Below are positions 33,379 to 41,939 of a stretch of 64,000 nt of DNA, piece after piece; the stretch's first letter is position 1, and the number at the start of each line of letters is the position of its first letter. Origin of the DNA: Pseudomonas fluorescens (GTDB taxonomy: Bacteria; Pseudomonadota; Gammaproteobacteria; Pseudomonadales; Pseudomonadaceae); assembly GCF_902498185.1 (NCBI RefSeq), contig NZ_CABVIX010000005.1, forward strand, positions 1 to 64,000, read 5' to 3'. Made by a program: the position numbers and the translations under genes. The notes beneath the pieces were generated by a model. It did not search any database. It was not told the origin of the DNA and saw nothing but the letters and a program-made list of their open reading frames with translations.

Positions 33379-33637
33379 GCGGCTAGCCCGTCTGAGGCAG
33401 TACAGACCTCCCGAAGGCTTCGATGAACGTTTCCTGCTGGCGATTGACGTTATGCAGGTAGAGGCGAGCGAAGCCTTGCCACACGGATATCGCATGTCTG
33501 CGAGACGCCCATGGGCATTCAAGTTGACCCCGAACACTGGCCAGCTCGCCGATTCCCACGAACATTTGACAGCCTTTGGAATCGACCCTATAAAGAACAT
33601 GTTCATAAATGATCAACAACAAAAAGGCTATGATCAT
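33379..33637. other. Intergenic region upstream of the amidohydrolase operon
   Basis: No gene seen. The right end holds a textbook sigma-70 promoter and an operator-like palindrome, listed separately. Confidence 0.5.
33566..33604 (+). promoter_or_regulatory. Sigma-70 promoter with overlapping GAACATGTTC operator-like palindrome
   Basis: TTGACA at 33566-33571, a 17-base spacer and TATAAA at 33589-33594 make a near-consensus promoter. The perfect palindrome GAACATGTTC follows immediately at 33595-33604, over the expected transcription start. The same layout occurs before the SDR gene at 37379. A repressor bound here would block initiation; the nearby TetR protein is the obvious candidate. Confidence 0.72.
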
Positions 33638-34477
33638 ATGCGTCGCATCGACCTGCATTGCTACCCCAATACTCAACGTTGGATCGATTGCCAGGGCCCC
33701 TACGTAGAAGCCTTGGCCAAGTACTGGCATCGTGAGTGGAAGGCCAAGACAGAAGAAGAGGTGGTGCGCGAATTCCAGAGTGCTGGCATCGAGGCGGTGC
33801 TGGTGGCGCTGGACTTGCGGGCCACGATCAACACAGTGCCTTGCGACAACGACTATGTGGCCGGGATGCGCGACCGGCATGACTGCATCATCCAGGCGTG
33901 GGGCGCTGTCGAGCCGGCCATGGGGCAGGTGGCGATCGACGAAGCGAAGCACGCGATTCGAGACCTGGACATGCTCGGCTTCCACTTCCATCCCATCATG
34001 CAGCACTTCAGCGTTGACGATCAGCGCTACTATCCGCTGTGGGAAGAGATCAATGCGCTGAAAGTGCCCGTGATGATCGATGTCGGCATGACGGGCATGG
34101 GGGCTGGCATGCCAGGTGGGATGGGCGCCAAGACCCGTCATGCGCACCCGTCCTCCATCGATAACCTGGCGGCGGACTTTCCGGATCTGACGATCATCAT
34201 GGCTCACCCCGGTTACCCCTGGATCGACGAGACCACGGTGTGCGCCCTGCATAAAGGCAATGTGTTCTGGGAGATGTCGGGCTGGGCTCCAAAATACCTG
34301 CCCGAGGCACTCAAGCGTGATATCCGCGGTCGTCTCAAGCATAAAGTGATGTTTGGCAGCGACTATCCCAGCATTCCCCACGAACGGTTGTTCAAGGAGT
34401 GGAACGAGCTGGGCTACTCCGAAGAAGTGCTCGAGCTGTTCTTCCACAAGAACGCCGAACGCGTGCTGGGGCTCTGA
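33638..34477 (+). CDS. Amidohydrolase family protein (amidohydrolase 2 / decarboxylase-like)
   Basis: A 279-residue metal-dependent TIM-barrel protein of the amidohydrolase 2 group (ACMSD, resorcylate decarboxylase, hydrolases). Visible ligands: IDLHCYPN at the N-terminus (His of the HxH-like site), FHFHPIMQH (about 109-117), IIMAHPGYPW (about 186-195) and the catalytic Asp in VMFGSDYPSIPHERL. The first of a probable three-gene operon with an enoyl-CoA hydratase and an MFS transporter. AAGG lies about 10 bases before ATG 33638; an upstream in-frame start at 33599 would overlap the operator and is unlikely. Confidence 0.8.
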   Translation: MRRIDLHCYPNTQRWIDCQGPYVEALAKYWHREWKAKTEEEVVREFQSAGIEAVLVALDLRATINTVPCDNDYVAGMRDRHDCIIQAWGAVEPAMGQVAIDEAKHAIRDLDMLGFHFHPIMQHFSVDDQRYYPLWEEINALKVPVMIDVGMTGMGAGMPGGMGAKTRHAHPSSIDNLAADFPDLTIIMAHPGYPWIDETTVCALHKGNVFWEMSGWAPKYLPEALKRDIRGRLKHKVMFGSDYPSIPHERLFKEWNELGYSEEVLELFFHKNAERVLGL

Positions 34478-34478
34478 C

Positions 34479-35282
34479 ATGGTCAGCGCGCTGCAGCATG
34501 TGCTGACCGAGCGGCGAGGGCATGTGCTCTATATACGCATCAACCGCCCTGAGCTCCGTAACGCTCTTGATCCGCTTGCTTACCACCAGTTGAGCCTGGC
34601 CTGCGACGAACTCGAGGGCGATCCCGAGTTATGGCTCGGCGTGCTGACCGGGGAGGGTGAGCAGGCATTCAGTGCCGGCCGCGACCTCAAGCAGCTGGCC
34701 GCCATGGCCACTGCCTCCCAGCAGCAAGTAGATGCCGAAGCCGCGTTATGGCAACGCACCACCCGCCTGACTGACCGCTTCAAGTTTTCCAAGCCGTTGA
34801 TTGCACGCCTCAACGGATCAGCCCACGGAGGCGGGCTGGAGCTGGCATTGGCGTGCGACATCATCGTCGCCGCCGAGCACGCCCAACTGAGCCTGCCGGA
34901 ACCCCGGCGTGGCCTTATCGCTACAGCGGGCGGGGTACACCGCCTGCCGCGGCAGATGGGTCTGAAGGTCGCCATGGGCTATCTGCTGACGGGCCGAGCA
35001 ATGACTGCACAACGCGGTTACGAGTTGGGCCTGATCAATGAGGTGGTGCCTGCACACTTGCTTGATGAAGCTGTAGAGCAATGGGTGGCCGACATCCTCG
35101 CCTGTGCACCCCTGGCTGTACGTGCCACGAAGGCCTGCGCCATGCACGGCCTGGACTTGCCACTGGCCGAGGCGGTCAGCCAGCGCTACGAGGCTGAGGA
35201 GCGACGCAAGGTCAGTGCGGACAGCCTTGAGGGGCCCCGCGCCTTTGCAGAGAAACGACGGCCACACTGGCGAGGATGCTGA
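34479..35282 (+). CDS. Enoyl-CoA hydratase/isomerase (crotonase) family protein
   Basis: A 267-residue crotonase. N-terminal strand VLYIRINRPELRNALDP, the oxyanion-hole turns FSAGRDLKQL (about 64-73) and GSAHGGGLELALACDII, and the active-site region LPEPRRGLIATAGG with Glu. The C-terminal SLEGPRAFAEKRRPHW is the normal crotonase end. It acts on CoA thioesters (hydration, isomerisation or ring opening). ATG one base after the amidohydrolase stop. It differs in sequence from the second crotonase at 39873. Confidence 0.9.
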   Translation: MVSALQHVLTERRGHVLYIRINRPELRNALDPLAYHQLSLACDELEGDPELWLGVLTGEGEQAFSAGRDLKQLAAMATASQQQVDAEAALWQRTTRLTDRFKFSKPLIARLNGSAHGGGLELALACDIIVAAEHAQLSLPEPRRGLIATAGGVHRLPRQMGLKVAMGYLLTGRAMTAQRGYELGLINEVVPAHLLDEAVEQWVADILACAPLAVRATKACAMHGLDLPLAEAVSQRYEAEERRKVSADSLEGPRAFAEKRRPHWRGC

Positions 35283-35308
35283 ACCCCTGCAACGGCTTTC
35301 ACCCGATA

Positions 35309-35331
35309 CGGTACCCTCACACGACGGTACC
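35309..35331. promoter_or_regulatory. Paired CGGTACC sites upstream of the MFS gene
   Basis: CGGTACC occurs at 35309-35315 and 35325-35331, each containing the 6-bp palindrome GGTACC, flanked by GATAC on one side of each copy. In the 85-base gap before the MFS gene this looks like a paired operator, but no regulator is known for it. Confidence 0.35.
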
Positions 35332-35367
35332 GATACCTGAATAACAATAATGCACAGGTAACAGGCA

Positions 35368-36672
35368 ATGAATACGTCGCGCATGTTTTATGGCTGGTGG
35401 GTCGTGCTCGCGTCGATCATGGGAATGATTGTCAGCCAAGGCCCGGTCCTGGTGTTCACCTTCGGTATTTTCATGAAGCCGTTGAGCGCCGAGTTTGGCT
35501 GGAGCCGCTCTCAGGTTTCACTCGGCCTGACCGTTGCAATTCTCTCGGCGGCCTTGTGCACGCCCTGGATGGGTCGCCTGATCGACCGCAAAGGCGCACG
35601 CCAGGTAGCGATTCCGGCATTGCTGCTGTTCGGCGTCGGGGTCATGGCGCTGGGGCTGCTGCCTGCCAACCTGATGTTGTTCTATCTAGCGTTCTGCGTG
35701 ATAGGCCTGCTGTCGACTGGAGGCACTCCCACGGCGTACGCCATGGCTGTGAGTTGCTGGTTCGTTCGCCGGCGTGGGTTGGCGTTGGGCTTGAGCATGG
35801 CCGGTATCGGCGTAGGCGCGGCGGTGATGCCGATGCTTGCCCAGCATGCCGTGGCTTCAATGGGGTGGCGCCTGGCGTATGCGGTGATGGGCCTGGTGAT
35901 TGTGCTGGGCGCCGCTGGCGTGGCCTGGCGGCTCAGGAACAAACCCGCCGACCTTGGCCTGTTCCCCGATAACCAGCCCACGGCCGATGGCTTGCCGCAC
36001 GCCCCGGACAAAGTCGGCTTGAGCGTAGGCCAGGCTGTACGCAGCCGTTCGTTCTGGCTGATCGGCAGTGCGTTTTTTCTGGCAGCGCTGGCCATCAATG
36101 GCTGCTCCGTGCACTTCGTGCCGTTGCTCACCGACCGTGGCGTACCTGCCGCCGAAGCAGCGAGCATCGCCTCGATCATCGGTATCGCGCTGATTGCCGG
36201 CCGCGTAGGGGCGGGTTACCTGCTCGACTACCTGTTTGCGCCTTTCGTCACGGTGTTTTTCTTTATTGGCCCGGTGATCGGCATCCTCCTGCTCCATAGC
36301 GGGGCCACTGGCGGCACGGCGATGTTCTGCGCCGCGCTGATTGGCCTTGGAGTCGGGGCAGAGGTGGACCTGATCGCCTACCTGATCGCGCGATACTTCG
36401 GTTTGCGGGCGTTTGGGGAAATATATGGCTACCTGTTCTGCCTGTTCTGCCTGGGTACGGCCTTCGGACCGCTGCTGATGGGCGTGGGCCAGACCCTGCA
36501 GGGCAGCTACGACAGCGTACTGCTGCTGTTCGCTGGCTGCATGGTGATGGCCTGCGTGCTGATGTTGTGTGTGGGTCGCTACCCGGACCTGCAGGCACAA
36601 GACAAGGCGTCTGGATTCAACTCGCCTGGAGCCCGTGCATTATCAGGTTCAGGCGCTTCATCAGCTCATTGA
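35368..36672 (+). CDS. MFS transporter (OFA/monocarboxylate-type)
   Basis: A 434-residue major facilitator with 12 predicted helices. N-terminus FYGWWVVLASIMGMIVSQGP, helix 2-3 loop MGRLIDRKGARQVAIPALL (the RxGxR-type motif), central loop with PADLGLFPDN typical of oxalate/formate-type MFS proteins, and second-half motif GRVGAGYLLD. It probably imports the substrate of the surrounding acyl-CoA pathway. The 3' end overlaps the convergent TetR gene by 56 bases, so the two mRNAs are antisense at their ends. Confidence 0.9.
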   Translation: MNTSRMFYGWWVVLASIMGMIVSQGPVLVFTFGIFMKPLSAEFGWSRSQVSLGLTVAILSAALCTPWMGRLIDRKGARQVAIPALLLFGVGVMALGLLPANLMLFYLAFCVIGLLSTGGTPTAYAMAVSCWFVRRRGLALGLSMAGIGVGAAVMPMLAQHAVASMGWRLAYAVMGLVIVLGAAGVAWRLRNKPADLGLFPDNQPTADGLPHAPDKVGLSVGQAVRSRSFWLIGSAFFLAALAINGCSVHFVPLLTDRGVPAAEAASIASIIGIALIAGRVGAGYLLDYLFAPFVTVFFFIGPVIGILLLHSGATGGTAMFCAALIGLGVGAEVDLIAYLIARYFGLRAFGEIYGYLFCLFCLGTAFGPLLMGVGQTLQGSYDSVLLLFAGCMVMACVLMLCVGRYPDLQAQDKASGFNSPGARALSGSGASSAH

Positions 36673-37246
36673 GGCCGTCTTGCGGCGTTTGTGAGTCACT
36701 GGCCAGCCACATGCGGATCTCCGCTGCCAGCAGGTAGAACATGGTCTTGGCGATCATGCCGTCGTCCTCCTGGCAGCGCACCTCACCCTGAGCGCGGGCA
36801 TGGCCCAGCAGGGTGGCGATGGAGTCGATGGTGCGCGCGCGGGTCGCCTGGAAGCGCTCACTTTGCATCCCCGTCGTATAGAAGGTGATCTCGCGGGTAA
36901 GGTCGCGCGCGATCACCTTGTCCTGTCCGTAGAACTCAAAGAAGTGCTGCAGCGCGTTACGCAGGTTTTCCAGCAACGGAGCCTCGGCGCGGCAGTCGGC
37001 GAAAGCGCGGGTGGTGAGGTCGTCCAGATCATCGTTGAACACCAGGAACAGCAGGTCGCGCTTGTCGGTGGCATAGAGAAACAGGGTCGAAAGGCCAACA
37101 TCCGCTTCCTGGGCAATTTGCCGCGTCGTCGTCGGCTCGAAACCGTTTTCGGTGAACAGTTTTTTCGAAGCGGCACGGATCCTCAGGAATTTGTCGAGCT
37201 TGTTGCGTTCACGCAAACCCAACGGCGCAGCCGGTTTCTCGTTCAT
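36617..37246 (-). CDS. TetR/AcrR-family transcriptional regulator
   Basis: A 209-residue TetR protein. Helix-turn-helix region FTENGFEPTTTRQIAQEADV, then LSTLFLYATDKRDLLFLVF (about 27-66). The ligand domain has no clear sub-family signature. It is divergent from the SDR-ligase-hydratase-thiolase operon, and the GAACATGTTC palindrome between the two genes is the probable operator. The second copy before the amidohydrolase operon suggests one regulon. A CoA thioester or the pathway substrate is a typical ligand for such regulators. Confidence 0.92.
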   Translation of the reverse strand: MNEKPAAPLGLRERNKLDKFLRIRAASKKLFTENGFEPTTTRQIAQEADVGLSTLFLYATDKRDLLFLVFNDDLDDLTTRAFADCRAEAPLLENLRNALQHFFEFYGQDKVIARDLTREITFYTTGMQSERFQATRARTIDSIATLLGHARAQGEVRCQEDDGMIAKTMFYLLAAEIRMWLASDSQTPQDGLNELMKRLNLIMHGLQAS

Positions 37247-37312
37247 GTCAGACCTTTGATTGTTCTGGTTTTGTCGGGGTTTGAGACCTCATCTTAAGTG
37301 ATGGCCTTGACG

Positions 37313-37352
37313 TTGACAAACATTCTGATCACGTCTAAAAATGAACATGTTC
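37313..37352 (+). promoter_or_regulatory. Promoter and GAACATGTTC operator-like palindrome before the SDR operon
   Basis: TTGACA at 37313-37318, a 17-base spacer and a weaker -10 TAAAAA at 37336-37341, followed one base later by GAACATGTTC at 37343-37352. The same order and spacing occur at 33566-33604. GAGG at 37369-37372 is the SDR ribosome-binding site. Confidence 0.7.
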
Positions 37353-37378
37353 TTTTAAAAACAACAACGAGGTAGAAC

Positions 37379-38143
37379 ATGTCCATAGCTCAAAAGGTCG
37401 CACTGGTCACCGGGTCCGCCTCTGGCATAGGAGCTACTGTCGCAGTTGCCCTGGCAACCGCCGGCTACGACGTGATCGTCAACTACAGTCGCAGCGAAGC
37501 CTCGGCCAGGGCCACCGTCGAGGCCTGCGAAGCAGCGGGTGCCCGCACCATGCTGCTGCAGTGCGACGTGTCGGATGAAACCAGCGTCAAGGCCATGGTC
37601 GCGGCCATCAGCGAGCGCTACAGCCATCTGGACGTGGTATGCAGCAACGCCGGTGTGTCGATCGATACGCCACCGAAGAAGTTCGATCTCATTGACGTGG
37701 AAGACTGGGACCGGGTTTTCGCTGTGAACGTGCGCGGGTTGTTCCTCATCGCCAAGCACACAAAGGCCTTGCTGTTCGAAGCCCCGCGCCCCTGCATGGT
37801 CAACACCGCGTCGATCGTGGGCATGCGCCCGGGTGCGCAGCCGCTGCCGTATTCCGCGTCCAAGGCGGCGGTCATCAGCATGACCCAGACCCTGGCCAAT
37901 GCCCTGGGCCCCAAAGTGCGCGTCAACGCCATCGCACCGGGCTGGATGGAGGGCGAGTGGATGGAGTGGATGCTTGGCGACAACTACGACAAGCTGATGA
38001 CCCGCCGCGCCCGTGCAACGCCGCTGCAGCGGTGCGTGACCATGCCGGACGTCGCCGAAGTGGTGCTGACCCTGATCGAGCACATGCACTTCGTCACCGG
38101 CGAAACCATCGTCATCGATGGTGGGTTCGCCAAGACCACCTGA
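37379..38143 (+). CDS. Short-chain dehydrogenase/reductase
   Basis: A 254-residue SDR. VTGSASGIGATVAVALATAG (about 10-29), NYSRSE after strand 2 (favouring NADPH), SNAGVSI, VNTASIVGMRPG with the catalytic Ser and LPYSASKAAVISM with Tyr/Lys. C-terminal VTGETIVIDGGF is standard. FabG-like in pattern. It is first in an operon with an adenylating ligase, crotonase and thiolase, so it probably acts on a beta-hydroxyacyl or ring alcohol intermediate. Confidence 0.92.
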   Translation: MSIAQKVALVTGSASGIGATVAVALATAGYDVIVNYSRSEASARATVEACEAAGARTMLLQCDVSDETSVKAMVAAISERYSHLDVVCSNAGVSIDTPPKKFDLIDVEDWDRVFAVNVRGLFLIAKHTKALLFEAPRPCMVNTASIVGMRPGAQPLPYSASKAAVISMTQTLANALGPKVRVNAIAPGWMEGEWMEWMLGDNYDKLMTRRARATPLQRCVTMPDVAEVVLTLIEHMHFVTGETIVIDGGFAKTT

Positions 38144-38221
38144 CCCTGCCCTTCGGGCCGTCGCTGCGCGTCGGCCCTGCGTGATCCTTCCGACAATAAC
38201 GACAACATCGAGGATTTCTCC

Positions 38222-39871
38222 ATGATGGGATTCGTGCCGTTTCCAGAAAATTTCGCTGCACACTACCGCGCCAGGGGTTACTGGCAAGACCAGACCTTGG
38301 CCAACACCTTCACCGCTGTGTGCCGCAAGTACGCCGAGCGCATTGCCGTGTGCGATGCAAGCCGGGAAGTCAGCTATGCCGAGCTCGACCGGATCGCCAC
38401 GCGCCTGGGACTGAACCTGCTGGATGCCGGCCTGGTGCCGGGTGACATCGTGGTACTGCAATTGGGTAACGTGCTGGAGTTCGTATTCGTCTACCTGGCC
38501 CTGCAAAAGATCGGCGTGCGTCCGATCCTGGCGCTGCACACCCATCGCTACCGTGAGCTGCGCCAGTTCGTCGAACTCTCGGGGGCCACCGCGACGATTA
38601 CCGCGGACCGCTCCAAGGACTGCGATTTCATCGACATCGTCAACCGCGTCCAGGCCGATACCGGCAGCATCCGCAGCAAATTCGTGCTCGGCGAAGTGGC
38701 CCAAGGCTTTGTCTCGCTGAGTGACCTGCTGTCCCGGGAGCCTGCGCGTGAATCCACCGAGATCGAGGCGATCCAGGCTGCCATCGATCCCTGTAGCCCG
38801 GCGTTGTTCCTGTTGTCGGGGGGCACCACCGGTATTCCGAAGATGATCCCGCGTTCGCACAACGACTACGTGTGCAACTCGCGACTGGCTTCGCGCTACA
38901 CCGGCATCGATGAGCATTCGGTACTGCTCGATGTCCTGCCGATCGCCCACAACCTGCCGTTGGCCTGTCCCGGCCTGCAGGGCTTCATGCTCTGCGGCGC
39001 GAAAGTGGTGCTGCATGGCAGCAGCCGCGCGGCCGAAGTATTCGCGCTGATCGAGCGCTTCAACGTCACGCATATACATGTAGTGCCGGCGCTGCTGATC
39101 ATGTGGATGAACGATCCACAGGTCCACGACTTCAATCTGGACAGCGTGCGGGTGATCCAGTCCGGTGGCCAGCGACTGCAACCGGAAACGCGCGCACTGA
39201 CCGAGCAGGTGCTGCGCAACTGCACCGTGCAGGAAAACTTCGGCATGGCCGAGGGATTGCTGATGTTCGTGCGCCTCGACGACCCGCTGGATGTGCGTCG
39301 CGAATCGGTGGGCAGGCCGGTGTGCGACGACGACGAGATCATGCTGCTGGGCGATGACGACCAACCCGTGCCGCTGGGCATGCCGGGTGAGTTGTGCTGC
39401 CGCGGCCCCTATACGTTGCGCGGTTATTTCAATGCGCCCGAGCACAACGCGCGTGCCTTCACCCCCGACGGGTTCTACCGCTCAGGCGACATGATGCGTG
39501 AGCTGCCCTCTGGCAACTACGTGGTCGAAGGGCGCAAGAAGGACCTGATCAACCGCGGTGGCGAAAAGATCTCCGCCGAAGAAATCGAAAACCTGGTGCT
39601 TGCGCATCCTGCGGTTACCAATGTTGCCTGCGTAGCCATGCCCGACCCGGTGCTGGGCGAGAAGATGTGCGCCTTCGTCATTCTCAAGCCAGCGGCGCAA
39701 CTGAGCCTGGAAGACCTGGTCGGCTACCTGCAGACCCAGGAAATCGCCCGTTTCAAGCTGCCCGAACGCCTGGAACTGGTCGACAGCTTCCCGTTGTCGA
39801 CCTTCGGCAAGGTGTCCAAGAAAGACCTGGTGGAGCGCGTCAGCGCAAAGCTCAAGGAAGAGGCCGCCTGA
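38222..39871 (+). CDS. AMP-dependent aryl-acid ligase (EntE/DhbE-like adenylating enzyme)
   Basis: A 549-residue acyl-adenylate enzyme. The N-terminus HYRARGYWQDQTLANTF is characteristic of the 2,3-dihydroxybenzoate/salicylate-AMP ligase group. Core motifs: P-loop LLSGGTTGIPKMIPRSHNDY (A3), QENFGMAEG (A5), YRSGDMMRE (A7), VVEGRKKDLINRGGEKIS (A8) and FPLSTFGKVSKKDL with the catalytic lysine (A10). Lying in an operon with beta-oxidation-type genes and no siderophore genes, it more likely makes an aryl-CoA thioester for degradation than an acyl group for a siderophore. The first codons hold two ATGs; the first is used here. Confidence 0.9.
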   Translation: MMGFVPFPENFAAHYRARGYWQDQTLANTFTAVCRKYAERIAVCDASREVSYAELDRIATRLGLNLLDAGLVPGDIVVLQLGNVLEFVFVYLALQKIGVRPILALHTHRYRELRQFVELSGATATITADRSKDCDFIDIVNRVQADTGSIRSKFVLGEVAQGFVSLSDLLSREPARESTEIEAIQAAIDPCSPALFLLSGGTTGIPKMIPRSHNDYVCNSRLASRYTGIDEHSVLLDVLPIAHNLPLACPGLQGFMLCGAKVVLHGSSRAAEVFALIERFNVTHIHVVPALLIMWMNDPQVHDFNLDSVRVIQSGGQRLQPETRALTEQVLRNCTVQENFGMAEGLLMFVRLDDPLDVRRESVGRPVCDDDEIMLLGDDDQPVPLGMPGELCCRGPYTLRGYFNAPEHNARAFTPDGFYRSGDMMRELPSGNYVVEGRKKDLINRGGEKISAEEIENLVLAHPAVTNVACVAMPDPVLGEKMCAFVILKPAAQLSLEDLVGYLQTQEIARFKLPERLELVDSFPLSTFGKVSKKDLVERVSAKLKEEAA

Positions 39872-39872
39872 G

Positions 39873-40643
39873 ATGAGCGACTTTATCCAATACCGCTTTG
39901 AAGACGGCATCGTCACCTTGACCCTCTGCGCGCCGGAGCAGCACAACGCGCTCAGCCACCAGGCGCAATTCGACGCCTTCGCCCAGGTCTGCGGGCGTAT
40001 CAACCGCGACCCGCAGGTGTCGGTGGTCATTCTCACCGGCGCCGGTAAATCGTTCTGTGCCGGTGGCAACGTCAAGGACATGAAGGCCCGCGCCGGGCTG
40101 TTCGCCGGCAGCCCTTATGAGCTGCGCGACAGCTATCGGCATGGCATCCAGCAGATTCCGCTGGCGGTGTACCACCTGGAGGTACCGACCATCGCGGCGG
40201 TCAACGGCGCCGCGATGGGCGCCGGTTGCGACCTCGCGCTGATGTGCGACATCCGCATCGCATCGACCCAGGCGCGCTTTGCCGAAAGCTTCGTGCGCCT
40301 GGGTATCGTGCCCGGCGACGGTGGGGCCTGGCTACTGCCGCGAGCGCTGAACAACCTGTCGCGCGCGTACGAGCTGTCGTTTACCGGCGAAACGGTGTCG
40401 GCGCAGCAGGCGCTTGAATACGGCCTGGTGTCGCGCGTTGTCGAGCCTGGCGAGCTGCTGGCGACCGCCCAGGACCTTGCCCTGCGCATTGCGGCCAATC
40501 CTGGCCACGCCCTGAGGTTGACCAAGAGGCTGCTACGCGAGGGGCAGCACTCGCGCCTGGAGCCGTTGCTCGAACTGTCGGCGGCCTATCAGGCGTTGTC
40601 CCATCACACCGAGGCCCACCAGGCCATCATCCAGGCGCTTTGA
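39873..40643 (+). CDS. Enoyl-CoA hydratase/isomerase family protein
   Basis: A 256-residue crotonase: ILTGAGKSFCAGGNVKDMKA (oxyanion loop 1), VNGAAMGAGCDLALMCDIRI (loop 2), FAESFVRLGIVPGDGGAWLL with an active-site Glu/Asp, then the helical C-terminus LTKRLLREGQHSRLEPLLEL. ATG one base after the ligase stop, so strongly coupled. It probably hydrates the unsaturated acyl-CoA formed in the pathway. Confidence 0.92.
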   Translation: MSDFIQYRFEDGIVTLTLCAPEQHNALSHQAQFDAFAQVCGRINRDPQVSVVILTGAGKSFCAGGNVKDMKARAGLFAGSPYELRDSYRHGIQQIPLAVYHLEVPTIAAVNGAAMGAGCDLALMCDIRIASTQARFAESFVRLGIVPGDGGAWLLPRALNNLSRAYELSFTGETVSAQQALEYGLVSRVVEPGELLATAQDLALRIAANPGHALRLTKRLLREGQHSRLEPLLELSAAYQALSHHTEAHQAIIQAL

Positions 40644-40685
40644 TCGCAGCCGAGCGCTGCGACCAGCGTTCGGCCGGAGGTTCTC

Positions 40686-41879
40686 ATGCACGACACGGTA
40701 ATCGTTGCCTACGCGCGGTCCGCCATTGGCAAGGCGTATCGGGGCGCGTTCAATCACACGCCGATGCCCAGCCTGGCGGCGCCGATCATTCAGGCACTGC
40801 TCGCACGTGCCGACCTGGAGGGTGCCGAGATCGACGAGCTCGTCATGGGCTGCGGCCGACCCGAGGGTACCCAGGGCAGGAACGTCGCCAGGCTCAGTGC
40901 CGCGCGTGCCGGGTTGCCCGACAGCGTCGCCGCGCAGACGGTCAGCCGCCATTGCGCGTCGGGGCTGCAGGCCATTGCCAGCGCTGCGCAGCGGATTCAG
41001 CTGGGCGAATGCACAGTGATGCTGGCGGTGGGCGGTGAATCCATCAGCCTGGTGCAGAACGCCCACACCAATGAGCACTACGGCCTGGATCCTTGGCTGT
41101 TGCAGCACAGGCCGGATGCCTATATCGGCATGCTCGAAACGGCCGAACGGGTTGCCCTGCGCTACGGCGTCTCCCGGACCGACCAGGATGACTACGCCTT
41201 GATCAGCCAGCAGAGGGCGGCCCAGGCCCAGCGCGATGGGCTGTTCGCACAGGAGATCGTGCCGCTGGATGTCATTTCGCGGGCCTTGGACAAGGCCAGT
41301 TACGAGTATTACGACAAGCCCGTGCGCCTGGACAGTGACGAATGCAACCGGCCTGGCACGCAGGCCGCTCAGCTGGCGGCACTTGCCCCCGTGCTGGAGG
41401 GCGGGCAGCGCACGGTCACGGCCGGCAACGCGTCGCAGCTCAGCGATGGAGTTGCGGGGTGTGTGCTGATGAGTGCTGATGAGGCTCGCGCACGAGGGCT
41501 CAAGCCGCTAGGCGTCTTCAAGGGGTTTGCCAGCGCTGGCTGTGCTCCGGACGAAATGGGCATCGGTCCGGTACTGGCAGTACCTCGGCTGTTGGCCCGC
41601 CATGGCCTGGGTATCGGCGATATCGACTTGTGGGAACTGAACGAGGCCTTCGCCTCCCAGGTGCTGTATTGCCAGCGCCAGCTGGGCATTTCACTGCAAC
41701 GTCTGAACGTCAACGGCGGTGCCATCGCCCTTGGACATCCCTATGGCATGTCGGGTGCGCGCATGGCGGGGCACGCACTGCTCGAGGGGCGCCGGCGCGG
41801 GGCACGGTTTGTCGTGGTGACCATGTGCGTGGGAGGCGGGCAGGGCGCCGCCGCGCTATTGGAGGTGTGTCATGACTGA
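40686..41879 (+). CDS. Acetyl-CoA acetyltransferase family thiolase
   Basis: A 397-residue thiolase. Nucleophilic Cys in [19 protein letters not shown] (near residue 91), NEAFASQVL, the catalytic His in [18 protein letters not shown] (near 350) and the second Cys in [16 protein letters not shown] (near 380). Length is normal for the degradative thiolase class. In this operon it would cleave the beta-ketoacyl-CoA to release acetyl-CoA and end the side-chain shortening. A GGAGG-type site precedes the ATG. Confidence 0.93.
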   Translation: MHDTVIVAYARSAIGKAYRGAFNHTPMPSLAAPIIQALLARADLEGAEIDELVMGCGRPEGTQGRNVARLSAARAGLPDSVAAQTVSRHCASGLQAIASAAQRIQLGECTVMLAVGGESISLVQNAHTNEHYGLDPWLLQHRPDAYIGMLETAERVALRYGVSRTDQDDYALISQQRAAQAQRDGLFAQEIVPLDVISRALDKASYEYYDKPVRLDSDECNRPGTQAAQLAALAPVLEGGQRTVTAGNASQLSDGVAGCVLMSADEARARGLKPLGVFKGFASAGCAPDEMGIGPVLAVPRLLARHGLGIGDIDLWELNEAFASQVLYCQRQLGISLQRLNVNGGAIALGHPYGMSGARMAGHALLEGRRRGARFVVVTMCVGGGQGAAALLEVCHD

Positions 41880-41939
41880 CGGCTGAACCCGGCATTACCC
41901 ATCGCTGCGTCTCTAAAACAACAAAAAGAGGGACTGTCC

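Noticed and set aside
37355-39445. 696-codon open frame on the minus strand
   Set aside because: It lies fully antisense to the SDR and ligase genes, has no recognisable domain, is rich in His/Arg/Gln/Gly as expected for a mirror of high-GC coding sequence, and has no ribosome-binding site.
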